From: Lineus longissimus
Taxonomy: Eukaryota; Nemertea; Pilidiophora; Heteronemertea; Lineidae
NCBI RefSeq assembly: GCF_910592395.1
Contig: NC_088320.1
Coordinates: forward strand, 14,756,501 to 14,820,500
Direction: 5' to 3'
DNA length: 64,000 bases
Position numbers and translations under genes: made by a program. This document shows, piece after piece, positions 42,440-52,666 of this stretch; within the stretch, counting starts at the first letter, position 1; each line of letters opens with the position of its first letter. The notes beneath the pieces were generated by a model. That model did not search any database. It was not told the DNA's origin and worked only from the letters and a program-made list of their open reading frames with translations.

Positions 42440-42655
42440 TAAAACATCTTCTCCAATGCCTGTCTTAATCGACGGCCCAATGCACAGTAGATAAAAAAAA
42501 TGACAAAGCTGTTTAAATTGCTCAGAAAGAATGAAATATTAAGAATACCAAAATTGGTCCAGTCTATATTGAGACCTGAATATGATGGAATTAGTCAACG
42601 TATTTGTGACATCTCGCCTGGGAGATGTAAAATCAATACCACTTTGACAACCGGA
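42440..42655 (-). pseudogene. Decayed GPCR 3' remnant, unit C
   Basis: This is a TM6-TM7-tail remnant like those of units A, B and D, with frame damage. Confidence 0.65.
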
Positions 42656-42968
42656 TACGATACAGAGGAGCCGTGTTGCTTCACAGTGATCCTGCCATAT
42701 TTCAATGAGGGGCCGCGTCGCAACACAGAGACGCTAACATATTACAAGGAGAGGCCGTGGTACTTCACAGTGACCATGACGTACATATATATCATTGAGG
42801 AACCGTGTCGTTTCACAGAGAATATGTTATGACGTTTTATTTTTCTAATGCCGGGAAATTGTAATTGATAATGGTATATAATATTCGTATTGCCCAGATA
42901 CCACATGCTATGGCTAAATTGTGAGAGAAAACCATTTGTTTTCTGACATTCTACTCCCAAACCAAATA

Positions 42969-44003
42969 TCAGTTTTGGTTACATTTGAATACCTTTCCCA
43001 AGGCTTGTCTAAACCGTCGTCCCAATGCACAGTAGATGAAGAAATTGACAAAACTGTTCAAATTGCTCAGAAAGTAGGAAATATCGAGAACGCCAGAATA
43101 AGCATTACTGTCGATATCGAGACCTGAATAGGATTGAATTAATCCAAGTACTTGGGAAAGCCCGCCCGGGAGTTCTAGAATTATAAATATCACCACCACT
43201 GTGACCACTCTATGCGTAACCATCTTAATCAGTTTGGCTCGCTCTGCGTCTTTCTTGGTGAGATGTCTAGTAGTCGCCTGATTTAGGCTCAATGATATCA
43301 AGCGAGTGAAGATTATAAGGCTCGTTATTGGTATCAATGAATTAATAATGATATGAATGACTCTAATGTAGGTGTTGAGGAAGTAATAGTTAAAGAACAA
43401 AGCTGTGTACTTCCACCAGGGTAGGATCATACGTGAGCAAGGGTCGTAACGAAATGTCACCTCGTACGAGAGGAACAGGGGTATTCGATACAAGAAGGCG
43501 CCAAAACAGATTGCGGATAGCGAAATGTAGGCATTCCTCTTAGTGCATAAAGCTGCCGCCAACAGTGGCCTGCAGACTGCAATGAATCGCTCAGTGGCAA
43601 CGCAAATAGTGATATAGATGGATGAAGTCTTTGAAAAGAAAATCATTGTGCGGAGATAACTGTATGCGTGCGCATGCAACAAAATATACTCGAACCAAAA
43701 CCCCGTATAGTTATACAGGGCCTGCATTGATTCACCAAATACTTGCGAAATCAAGACTAAACTATCGGTTACTGCTAAACCTTGTAGCAGCACTGAAGTT
43801 GATGTGTATGGCCGCTCATATCCTATACCAATAATAGCAAGTATATTTGCTGGAAAGCCAATTACTGCCATGATTAATGTTAATGGTACATTAACGGTGA
43901 AAACCGCAAAATCATAGAAACCAAGCAAGGGATAAATCGGATACAAACATATTCCATTCTCTCTGGATATGGTGAAAGGAATGGTCTCGTTGGTTGTCGC
44001 CAT
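42969..44003 (-). CDS. Class A GPCR, array copy C
   Basis: A 344-residue intact receptor with the same motifs as copy A. It keeps the N-terminal sequon NET at residue 5. Differences from A and D concentrate in residues 201-214 (ALFFNYYFLNTYIR; end of ECL2 into TM5) and 297-309 (DSNAYSGVLD; ECL3 into TM7), while the cytoplasmic side is unchanged. Confidence 0.9.
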   Translation of the reverse strand: MATTNETIPFTISRENGICLYPIYPLLGFYDFAVFTVNVPLTLIMAVIGFPANILAIIGIGYERPYTSTSVLLQGLAVTDSLVLISQVFGESMQALYNYTGFWFEYILLHAHAYSYLRTMIFFSKTSSIYITICVATERFIAVCRPLLAAALCTKRNAYISLSAICFGAFLYRIPLFLSYEVTFRYDPCSRMILPWWKYTALFFNYYFLNTYIRVIHIIINSLIPITSLIIFTRLISLSLNQATTRHLTKKDAERAKLIKMVTHRVVTVVVIFIILELPGGLSQVLGLIQSYSGLDIDSNAYSGVLDISYFLSNLNSFVNFFIYCALGRRFRQALGKVFKCNQN

Positions 44004-44034
44004 CGCAGCTGGTTTTAACCTTCAAATCTACGAG

Positions 44035-44290
44035 CATAAAATATTACTTTTTTTATAACATACAGTTCACAAGTTGGCAACCCTGGATAAAGAAGCTCTT
44101 GGTTACACGATAGACCAATTTTCTGGTCGTTACTGCGACATGCGTATCACCCCGTTGTGTGTAAACGGCGAATAACACCAAATTATAGAAACAAATCAAA
44201 CAAATCAAGTGTGGGATACAAACATAGTCCACACTTTATGGATGTGCTGAAAAAAGTGGACTCGCCAGTTGTCATCATCGTAGATGTTTT
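44035..44290 (-). pseudogene. Decayed GPCR 5' remnant, unit C
   Basis: This is an N-terminus plus TM1-like remnant, collinear with those at 37600 and 47154 and broken in frame. Confidence 0.6.
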
Positions 44291-45540
44291 TTACCTTAAA
44301 ATCTACGAGCAAATCATCACATTTTTACAAAAAAAATGCTACTAGCTTTGGCTGTAGTTTCCATCAGGCATTTTGACAGGTGGCTGTCTGGATAAAGAAG
44401 CTCTCGGTTAAAGTCAAAATTGATGAACTAATCTTCTTGTCGATGCTGCGTATCACTGCCTTGTCGAGGTGACGTCATGATCCAGATTTATTTGGTGAAT
44501 GAAATGAGGAAGACCTGACTTATTTAAACTGGTTTTTCAATGTTGCATGAAAAACACGACTTTCATGCGGCGTCCGGTAAACATTTGTGTTTTGGCTTGA
44601 ATATCGCCGACTAACTGGAGCGATAAAATAAAAGAAAACCCGAAGGAAATGATTTCATCAATGTATTGATTATCATCGAAAAAAAGGCATCATTATTTGC
44701 CAGATATTAAACTTTGTTCCAACACTAACACCTAACGAAGTTCTCTTAGCCGCCTATTCTTTTTTCATTAAGTTGGCCAATTTCCAATTCCTGTTGGACA
44801 ATTCGAACAAAAATCTTTGTAAATTTCTCACATCCTGTCCAAATGAGACTGTCTGTGCATCATCTGAAATTACTTGACAATATCCTCCTTTAACTTATGA
44901 TATTGATCGACGTAAACACTTCCATGATGGTGAACTCGAACTCCTTTTAGCAATCGGACTACCACTGCAGAGAACCAGCGAATATGGATAGAAACGCAGC
45001 ATAACGCTCTTCGTAAACCAATCAGCCAATGGAACATGTAATGGAAGAGTGCGAATAGAGAATATAAAGTATATTTCTGTAAACCTACCCAAAAAGTTTC
45101 GATTCAATCCCACAAGATGCGTACCTTTGAAAACAAATATCCACCTTGCAACTGGAGAAATTACTTCATGATATCGGTGTTGTTTTCGATTTTGGTGAAA
45201 ACAGAATTTTGTTGAATGCTGAACAATGGAAGAAATCGGTTTAATGTTTAAGTTTACTGTGAGATGCAGTTCTTGTGAATATTGCTAACCGGTTCATACA
45301 TCGCTGTGATCATATCCCCCATTATACATTCGCAGTCGCCTGATGATGTTCTCAACAAATCTATCAAGTCTAGCTAACAAGCAATTTTACACTTCAATTA
45401 TGCCACTTATTGAACTCTGTTATTCTCTTCTAATTTATCAACGTACTTTGACTCCGGCAGTTATATAGGTCTAATGATGTGAGCTAGGGGGTATTTACGG
45501 ACATTTCACTGCCACATTTTATTTTTGATTGCATTAAAAC

Positions 45541-45755
45541 ACCTTCTCCAATGCCTGTCTAAATTGACGGCCAGTTGCAGAGTAGTTGAAAAAAATTACA
45601 AAGCTGTTTAAATTGCTCAAAAGTATGAAACATTGAGAATACCAAAATTGGCATAGTCTATATCGAGACTTGAATATGATGGAATTAGTCCCCATATTTG
45701 TGACGTTTCGCCTTGGAGATGTAAAATCAATACCACTGTGACAACCTGATACGAT
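45541..45755 (-). pseudogene. Decayed GPCR 3' remnant, unit D
   Basis: A frame including LHLQGETSQIWGLIPSYSSLDIDYANFGI aligns (with gaps) to TM6-ECL3 of the intact receptors (LELPGGLSQVLGLIQSYSGLDID). TM7 and tail codons follow in another frame. Confidence 0.7.
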
Positions 45756-46062
45756 ACAGAGGAGCCGTGTTGCTTCACAGTGATCCTGCCATATTTCAAT
45801 GAGGGGCCGCGTCGCAACACAGAGACGCTAACATATTACAAGGAGAGGCCGTGGCACTTCACAGTGACCATGACGTACATATATATCAATGAGGAACCGT
45901 GTCGTTTCACAGAGAATATGTTATGACGTTTTATTTTTCTAATGGCGGGAAATTGTAATTGATAATGGTATATAATATTCTTATTGTCCAGACACCACAT
46001 GCTAGGGCGAAATTGTGAGAGAAAAGCATTTGTTTTCTGATATTCTACTCCCAAACCAAATA

Positions 46063-47097
46063 TCAGTTTTGGTTACATTTGAATACCTTTCCCAAGGCTT
46101 GTCTAAACCGTCGTCCCAATGCACAGTAGATGAAGAAATTAACAAAACTGTTCAAATTGCTCAAAAAATAGGAAATATCGAGAACGCCCAAATAGGCACC
46201 AAAGTCGATATCGAGACCTGAATATGATTGAATTAATCCAAGTACTTGGGAAAGCCCGCCCGGGAGTTCTAGAATTATAAATATCACCACCACTGTGACC
46301 ACTCTATGCGTAACCATCTTAATCAGTTTGGCTCGCTCTGCGTCTTTCTTGGTGAGATGTCTAGTAGTCGCCTGATTTAGGCTCAATGATATCAAGCGAG
46401 TGAAGATTATAAGGCTCGTTATTGGTATCAATGAATTAATAATGATATGAATGACTCTAATGTAGGTGATGTGAAAGTAATAGTTACAGTACAATGCTGT
46501 GTACTTCCACCAGGGTAGGATCATACGTGAGCAAGGGTCGTAACGAAATGACACCTCGTACGAGAGGAACAGGGGTATTCGATACAAGAAGGCGCCAAAA
46601 CAGATTGCGGATAGCGAAATGTAGGCATTCATCTTAGTGCATAAAGCTGCCGCCAACAGTGGCCTGCAGACTGCAATGAATCGCTCAGTGGCAACACAAA
46701 TAGTGATATAGATGGATGAAGTCTTTGAAAAGAAAATCATTGTGCGGAGATAACTGTATGCGTGCGCATGCAACAAAATATACTCGAACCAAAACCCCGT
46801 ATAGTTATACAGGGCCTGCATTGATTCACCAAATACTTGCGAAATCAAGACTAAACTATCGGTTACTGCTAAACCTTGTAGCAGCACTGAAGTTGATGTG
46901 TATGGCCGCTCATATCCTATACCAATAATAGCAAGTATATTTGCTGGAAAGCCAATTACTGCCATGATTAATGTTAATGGTACATTAACGGTGAAAACCG
47001 CCAAACCATAGAAACCAATCAAGGGATATATTGGATACAAACATGATCCATTCTCTCTGGATATGGTGAAAGGAATGGCCTCGTTAGTTGTCGCCAT
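46063..47097 (-). CDS. Class A GPCR, array copy D
   Basis: A 344-residue intact receptor. Compared with copy C it changes the N-terminus (NEA instead of the NET sequon; GSCLYP), the TM1 start (IGFYGLAV), residues 201-211 (ALYCNYYFHIT) and 297-304 (DFGAYLGV). The rest, including all cytoplasmic loops apart from one R-to-M change, is the same. Stop and tail CNQN are as in A and C. Confidence 0.9.
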   Translation of the reverse strand: MATTNEAIPFTISRENGSCLYPIYPLIGFYGLAVFTVNVPLTLIMAVIGFPANILAIIGIGYERPYTSTSVLLQGLAVTDSLVLISQVFGESMQALYNYTGFWFEYILLHAHAYSYLRTMIFFSKTSSIYITICVATERFIAVCRPLLAAALCTKMNAYISLSAICFGAFLYRIPLFLSYEVSFRYDPCSRMILPWWKYTALYCNYYFHITYIRVIHIIINSLIPITSLIIFTRLISLSLNQATTRHLTKKDAERAKLIKMVTHRVVTVVVIFIILELPGGLSQVLGLIQSYSGLDIDFGAYLGVLDISYFLSNLNSFVNFFIYCALGRRFRQALGKVFKCNQN

Positions 47098-47153
47098 CGC
47101 AGCTGGTTTTAACCGTCAAATCTACGTGCATGAAATATTAACTTTTATAACAT

Positions 47154-47399
47154 CTAGTTCACCAGTTGGCACCCCTGGATAAAGAAGTTCTTGGTTACAC
47201 GATAGACCAATTTTCTGGTTGTTAATGCTGCATGCGTAACACTCTGTTGTGTATAAACGGCGAATAACACCAAATTATAGAAACAAATCAAGCGATATGT
47301 GGGATACAAACATAGTCCACGCTTTATGGATGTGCTGAAAAAAGTGGCCTCGCCAGTTGTCACCATCGTAGATGTTTTTACCTTAAAATCTACGAGCAA
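47154..47399 (-). pseudogene. Decayed GPCR 5' remnant, unit D
   Basis: The frame MVTTGEATFFSTSIKRGLCLYPTYRLICFYNLVLFAVY resembles the receptor N-terminus and TM1 start; no further helices follow. Confidence 0.65.
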
Positions 47400-47516
47400 A
47401 TCATCACAATTTTATAGTAAAATTGCTACTAGCTTTGGCTGTAGTTTCCATCAGGCATTTTGACAGGTGGCTCTCTGGATAAAGAAGCTCTCGGTTCAAG
47501 TCAAGATTGGTAAACT

Positions 47517-49380
47517 AATCTTCTGGTTGATGCTGCGTATCACTGCCTTGTCGAGGTGACGTCATGATCCAGATTTATTTGGTGAATGAAATGAGAAAGA
47601 CCTGACTTATTCAAACTGGTTTTTCAATGTTGCTTGAAATACCCAACTTTCATGCGGCGTCCGGTAAGCATTTCTGTTTAGGCTTATATATTGCCGACAA
47701 ACTGGAGCGATTGAAGAAAACAAAACCCAAAGGAAATGATTTCATCAATGTATTGATTATCATGGAAAACAAGGCATTATTATTTGCCAGATATTAAACT
47801 TTGTTCCAACACTAACACCTAACGAAGTTCTCTTAGCCGTCTATTCGTTTTTCATTAGGTTGGCAAATTTCCATTTCCTGTTGGACAGTTCGAACAAAAC
47901 TCTCTGTAACTTTCTCACATCCGAACCCAATGAGACTGTCTGTGCATCAGCTGAAATTAATTGACTATATCCTCCTTTATCTCATGATATTGATCAACGT
48001 AAACATCTCCATGATGGTGAACTCGAACTCCTTTTAGCAATCGGACTACCACTGCAGAGAACCACCGAATATGGATAGAAACTTAGCATAACGCTCTTCG
48101 TCAACCTATCAGTCAATGGAACACTTAATGACAACAGTGTGAATAGAGAACATATATATTTCTGCAAACCTATTCAAAAAGTTTCAATTCAATCACAATA
48201 GATGCGTACCTTTGAAAACAAATATCAACCTTGCAACTGGAGAAATTGTTTCATAATATCGATGTTGTATTCTGTTTCGGTGATACGGAACATGATATCG
48301 GTTTTGTTGAATGCTGAACAACGCGAGAAATCGAACGATTATTGTTGGAGGCAGCTCTTCCGTGTATATTGCTAAACGGTTTATGCATCACTGTAATCAC
48401 CCCCCCCCCCCCACACCCCCACCCCACCGTCCCATTCTAGACCTCTAATCTTTATCCACATGTCTAAAGTTAGCACCAAGGTTACTAAACCGTTAGTAAC
48501 AGCAATAGTATAACACCGTAAAGACGGAGGTTGATTCAATGTGCATTCCCAAAAGTCATTACCTTTAGGTCTCATGATTCCGGAAACGAAGCACCATTTC
48601 TTTAAGTATCTGAAGCAATTGTCCTGAAGCAACTTGAGACAAGGAACACTTGCTCCTACTAAATTTATGTCGTCAGAAGTTTTAAAATGATGTTCAGCTC
48701 TCCTGACGCCACGTTTGGTGTTCGGAAGATCACACTGATAAAATTTCGTGAAAAAAATAATTTTGCTTTGCTTTAAAAACGGCAGCTTAATTAGAGTAGT
48801 GAGCGAAGATAAGTTTTTTTCTGCATGCGTCTGTCAACTACAGCTCTGGCGTAATGTATTCAGTCCAGGTTATACATAATACGTTCCTGAATTGTTATCA
48901 ATATCAATTAGGCGAACTTCGCGCATACAGGCTGCACCAACAGTATTCAAATGTTTAAGTACATAACACAATGAAAGTGATTTTAACCCTCCGAGCTGTG
49001 TTCAATCGGAAATTAAATACCTGATGGTATACGTATGTCAGTCACTCGTGACAAAAAGAAGTTTTTGCAGACCAAAAAAACACAGCGGGGTCAATATCGG
49101 ACTCGATCGGGGAACATCATCATCTACAGGGTGGCCCAGAATTATTTTTCCTCACACAATTGGTACACAATGGAATTCTATTGTGTAACGGGGAAAATAA
49201 TTCTGGGCCACCCTGTAGATAACCAGGGTCAGTCGTAAGCTCCTTTCGCAGCTGGTAGAGTGAAATGCCCTGACGCTCATGAAGGGAGAACATAGAATCA
49301 GGGGAATGCCTTGAATATTACGAATAGGACCCAGGGAACATTGAACCCTCTTTATATCAGACATGGATAACATAAATACG
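47517..49380. repeat. Segmental duplication, copy E (interrupted by Polinton-2)
   Basis: It matches 1-1861. The first part is array spacer. Beyond ~48370 the sequence is shared only with copy F. It ends in AATACG, where Polinton-2 begins; copy F continues AATACG-CATCTAAAA. No gene is visible. Confidence 0.92.
49127..49215. mobile_element. Mariner-like hairpin MITE (duplicate of 1608-1696)
   Basis: It has the same CAGGGTGGCCCAG ends and TA flanks as at 1608, inherited with the duplication. Confidence 0.85.
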
Positions 49381-49510
49381 AGAATATATGTATTGTGGTG
49401 GTAGGAATCTAGGTAATTCTAAGCTATTTTAACAAAAGCCCTTACAGGCCTTTTTGTCTCAAATTAGCTTAGAAACCCCTAAGAACCAGACACCACAATA
49501 CATATATTCT
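49381..49510. repeat. Self-complementary tip of Polinton-2
   Basis: The first 20 bases, AGAATATATGTATTGTGGTG, recur as a perfect inverted copy at 49491-49510. Inner blocks (TTCTAAGCTATTTT against AAATTAGCTTAGAA) also pair, so the terminal 130 bp can fold into one long hairpin. After it come three ~21-bp direct repeats of GTGAAGCGTTGCAATGAAAT (49515-49605). The gap up to the first gene (49763) shows no ORF worth annotating. Confidence 0.85.
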
Positions 49511-49763
49511 ATCATTCTTCAATGAAGCGTTGCAATGAAATTCATTCATTAGATTCCCAGTGAAGCGTTGCAATGAAATGGTCAGTGAAGCGTTGCAGTG
49601 AAATGGTAAGGGAATACTAGAGTTCAATGGGTTAATGTAATCATGACTTACTGTATTCCAACAGAAAGTACACGTCAATAGCTTTTTTCCGTGCATTTTA
49701 CCTGATATATGATGTTGGCACTGTTCACTGCATGTACATAATTTTACTAGTAAATAAATAGAA

Positions 49764-51020
49764 ATGGCAACAGGATATTTATTAAATACCGAAAGGGCAC
49801 ATAAGATTCCACTTGGTTTAAAAGCTGAGAGGCAGCATCATATCATTACTCATAACCCCTCATCTGCTAACCCCAAAGAAACACTGTATGTTAGAATACC
49901 GGCATTGCGAGAGAATACATTCTTTGTACCTAAATCTCTTTATCTGTCTGCTGATGTAACCATTTCTGGTGATTCTAAAAATAGTGTTGTAAATAATCTT
50001 GGTAGAAACCTGATTTCAAAGATGGTGGTTAAGTGGGGAACAGAGCAGATATTTGACCTTGACGAATACAGTCATTATTCTACATTTAAAGATCTGTGGT
50101 TTACAGAAGAAGAAAGAAATGATAGAGTTTTTCAGGGTATTCAATCAGAAAATCTTAGAGAATTAAGATCAGGAGTCGCTGAAGCTGATGTCACTGGAGA
50201 AACAGCTAATGAAAAGACTTTAAAGAAAGTGTTTGACAAGAAGTACAAAATACCATTAGATTTTGAACTATTCCATCATCATGCTCCATTTTACAAGTTT
50301 CCAATTCAAGAAGATGTGATTATTGAAATAACTTTAGCACCAAAGGAGGAAATCATAGTCACCACAAACACAGCTAGCATGGGCTACAAACTAGAGAATA
50401 TTTGTTTTGAATACGACACGGTTACTAATAAGATGATTGCTAGTCAATTGAGTAACAAGTACAATTCTGGATTCTCAATATTTTATGATTGGGTAGACCA
50501 TTTTAAGACAGTCAATGTTACTGCTAATGAAACACTAATTAATGAGAACATCAACTTTCCAAGAATGTCTATTAAAGGATTATTATTACTATTTGTGTCT
50601 GACTATGTAGATGGAGCTAGAGATTCAGAGAAGTTTGAAAACCCTAACATAAGTAAAGTGCAGATCACAATAGAGGGTGTTGCCAATCAGGTGTTCCCAG
50701 AAGGAATGAGAATGATGGATCAATGGGAGGAGATCAAGAAACATTTTATGTCTGAAGATTTGAAGAAAACTCATGACTGTAACATGACCATGGAGAAATA
50801 CTATGGTGATTCTAATCACTATGGTTTATGGTTGGACCTGAGAACTTCTGAGGATAATCGCCTTCACGGATCAGGAAAGAAGCTCCAGAACACAAAAGAT
50901 GGTATTCAATTATCTATTACAAAGAAATCTGGAAAAGGACCATACAAAATGCACATATTCGTGGTTTCTGACGCCCAGGTTAACATTCAGAATTCTCAGA
51001 TTGCTTCACTCCAGCACTGA
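49764..51020 (+). CDS. Major capsid protein (double jelly roll), Polinton-2
   Basis: This 418-residue protein shares with the Polinton-1 MCP the ITHNP.S.NP.ETLYV.IP start, STFKDLWFTEEERNDRVFQGI and LRTSEDNRLHGSG blocks. It forms the hexon-like capsomers. The ATG lies in TAAATAAATAGAAATGG. It is free of the double-hairpin repeats that interrupt other genes of this element. Confidence 0.95.
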   Translation: MATGYLLNTERAHKIPLGLKAERQHHIITHNPSSANPKETLYVRIPALRENTFFVPKSLYLSADVTISGDSKNSVVNNLGRNLISKMVVKWGTEQIFDLDEYSHYSTFKDLWFTEEERNDRVFQGIQSENLRELRSGVAEADVTGETANEKTLKKVFDKKYKIPLDFELFHHHAPFYKFPIQEDVIIEITLAPKEEIIVTTNTASMGYKLENICFEYDTVTNKMIASQLSNKYNSGFSIFYDWVDHFKTVNVTANETLINENINFPRMSIKGLLLLFVSDYVDGARDSEKFENPNISKVQITIEGVANQVFPEGMRMMDQWEEIKKHFMSEDLKKTHDCNMTMEKYYGDSNHYGLWLDLRTSEDNRLHGSGKKLQNTKDGIQLSITKKSGKGPYKMHIFVVSDAQVNIQNSQIASLQH

Positions 51021-51098
51021 GGTGCTGCAAGAACAAAGTTCGCTCCAGCACTGAATACTAGATAAATGAGTTTTACTAGTGATTTTCTAAGTAATTAA

Positions 51099-51335
51099 AT
51101 GGATACACCAGGAAAGAAAGATATCATAAATACACTGTATCAAAGTTTACTGTTGGCATCAACAACAATTGGTTACTCTATGTTACTGAAAAGGTTCTTG
51201 AGAATCAATATTGGTCCCCCAAGTCAGGCCGACCTAGAGGAAATTCTTAAACTGGGAGGAACTGTAGCTATTAGTAATGGAACATTAGAGTACCTTTACG
51301 ATCAAGGAATCCTACCCAGAAATATTATGAAGTAA
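51099..51335 (+). CDS. Small conserved Polinton membrane protein (78 residues)
   Basis: Same length and clear full-length homology to 22309-22545 of Polinton-1 (GYSMLLKRFL.INIG.PSQADLEEILKLGGTVA). The ATG follows TAATTA (TTAAATGG). It lies between the two main capsid genes, which supports a virion role. Confidence 0.82.
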   Translation: MDTPGKKDIINTLYQSLLLASTTIGYSMLLKRFLRINIGPPSQADLEEILKLGGTVAISNGTLEYLYDQGILPRNIMK

Positions 51336-51392
51336 GAATAATTTACTTATTTGATAAAAGCTAAATTTGAAAACGAAAATTTGCTTAAGTAA

Positions 51393-52160
51393 ATGATTAC
51401 TGTAATGAACATAGATTCAAGTGACTATCCAGATCAGAGTTCAAGTGATTTAACAGTCAATCTCAAGACTGAAATTCAAGATGCATGTAGCATCACTTTA
51501 ACTTTTGCAGTAATACCTTGTACATTCTACAACATAAGTGCAGCCAGGGAGAATAACCGAATCAAAGTTAAGGGGTTTGATGTGGCAGAGATTACGCTAC
51601 CAGATGGTCTTTATGACCTACAGAGCTTTTCAAAAGTATTTGCGGATAAGTTGAAAGAAAATAGTATGAGTAGAGGTGCTGTCAGATTTGACCTTGAAGA
51701 ACCAACAGGTAAGGCCATCTTACACTTCCTAAAGAGAAAAAATGAGGCGCATTATCAGATCTATTTTCTTGGTAAAAGTAATGAATTATTTGGCATGAAA
51801 TCAGAATGGCCTTACCCTTTAGACAATAAAAGTAAGGATGATGTTGTAAGCGAGAAACCCATCAATTTTAGACCAATTAACCATTTTGTTTTTCACTGTG
51901 ACATAATCGAATCTAATAGTGTATTAAGTAATGGTGAAGCATCTGATGTGCTAACCACAAGACCAATAAAGGAAGCTAATTTTGGGGATTTAATAGCATA
52001 CACATTTGAGAAACCAATAGCAATTCCCTGTAAACCAAGATTCAATAAGCTGAATATTCGCTTAACTGATGAAAAAGGTGAAATCATCGATCTTAATGGT
52101 CATAATGTACAGTACCAATTGGTATTAACTCGAGCTATGCTCTCAGGGACACATCATTGA
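51393..52160 (+). CDS. Minor capsid protein (penton-like), Polinton-2
   Basis: The 255-residue single-jelly-roll minor capsid protein is homologous to 8249-8938 (LPDGLYDLQSF..., ELFGM, SNGEASD, then a final RLTDEKGEIIDLNG strand). The last residues, TRAMLSG then THH and stop, are encoded by a truncated double-hairpin repeat (52128-52152) added after the family C-terminus. ATG in GTAAATG. Confidence 0.85.
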   Translation: MITVMNIDSSDYPDQSSSDLTVNLKTEIQDACSITLTFAVIPCTFYNISAARENNRIKVKGFDVAEITLPDGLYDLQSFSKVFADKLKENSMSRGAVRFDLEEPTGKAILHFLKRKNEAHYQIYFLGKSNELFGMKSEWPYPLDNKSKDDVVSEKPINFRPINHFVFHCDIIESNSVLSNGEASDVLTTRPIKEANFGDLIAYTFEKPIAIPCKPRFNKLNIRLTDEKGEIIDLNGHNVQYQLVLTRAMLSGTHH

Positions 52161-52182
52161 AATTAAAATTCATTGGAATTAA

Positions 52183-52641
52183 ATGGCTGGCATTGGCATG
52201 TTATTTGGATCTGCAATAATCAATGGATTAGCATTCACTGGATCCGGTTACCTTTTTAAAAAACTAGACAAGAATGGCTATGAGACTGAAGTGAAAAGAC
52301 ATGATTTGGCTCAGGAGCAATTACAAAAAGCTTCAACCGAATGGGAGGAGCATAGGAAAAGTACCATTGACTTCGTTAATCTTGAATTAAAGAGAGAAAG
52401 AGACGCTTCTATTGATTTTAACAATACTGATTCAGCACTTACTGTTTACAATCATTTACATCCAGAAAGAACTATTGTACTACCTCAGCGACCACAATTA
52501 AGTGATTACTACCAACCTAGTGATGAAATGAAGAAATACGAGTACCTATGGATTATCCTAGGACTTAGTGGTTTAGGGTTAATAATTTATTATTTCACTA
52601 GGGTTAGAAAGACTAAGACAACTGATCGGACACAGTCCTGA
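52183..52641 (+). CDS. Small coiled-coil membrane protein, Polinton-2 (homolog of the split gene)
   Basis: The 152-residue protein has a small-residue N-terminus (MAGIGMLFGSAI), a KRHDLAQEQLQKASTEWEEH coiled region, then HPERT..., SDYYQPS and a C-terminal membrane segment (LWIILGLSGLGLIIYYF). It is the intact version of the gene split in Polinton-1 (10353-10742 plus 22137-22210). Its final residues DRTQS and stop codon are supplied by an inverted double-hairpin repeat (52626-52654). ATG in TTAAATGG. Confidence 0.8.
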   Translation: MAGIGMLFGSAIINGLAFTGSGYLFKKLDKNGYETEVKRHDLAQEQLQKASTEWEEHRKSTIDFVNLELKRERDASIDFNNTDSALTVYNHLHPERTIVLPQRPQLSDYYQPSDEMKKYEYLWIILGLSGLGLIIYYFTRVRKTKTTDRTQS

Positions 52642-52666
52642 GAGCATAGCTCAATCAGAAGCGGGA

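Larger units (their letters stand above)
35240..47516. repeat. Tandem array of GPCR units (A-D)
   Basis: Four units of about 2.8-3.4 kb follow each other. The shared marker block near the CAATCGGACTACCACTGCAG sequence occurs at ~35706, 38491, 41865 and 44951, and again at 48037 and 523. Another recurring mark, GATAAAGAAGCTCTCGGTTA, lies near 37934, 41293, 44390 and 47477. Each unit holds, on the minus strand, a decayed GPCR N-terminus, a complete GPCR-length gene and a decayed GPCR C-terminus. Spacers also hold a degenerate ~45-bp repeat around GAGGAGCCGTGTTGCTTCAC (39295-39470, 42660-42830, 45760-45920). Confidence 0.9.
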
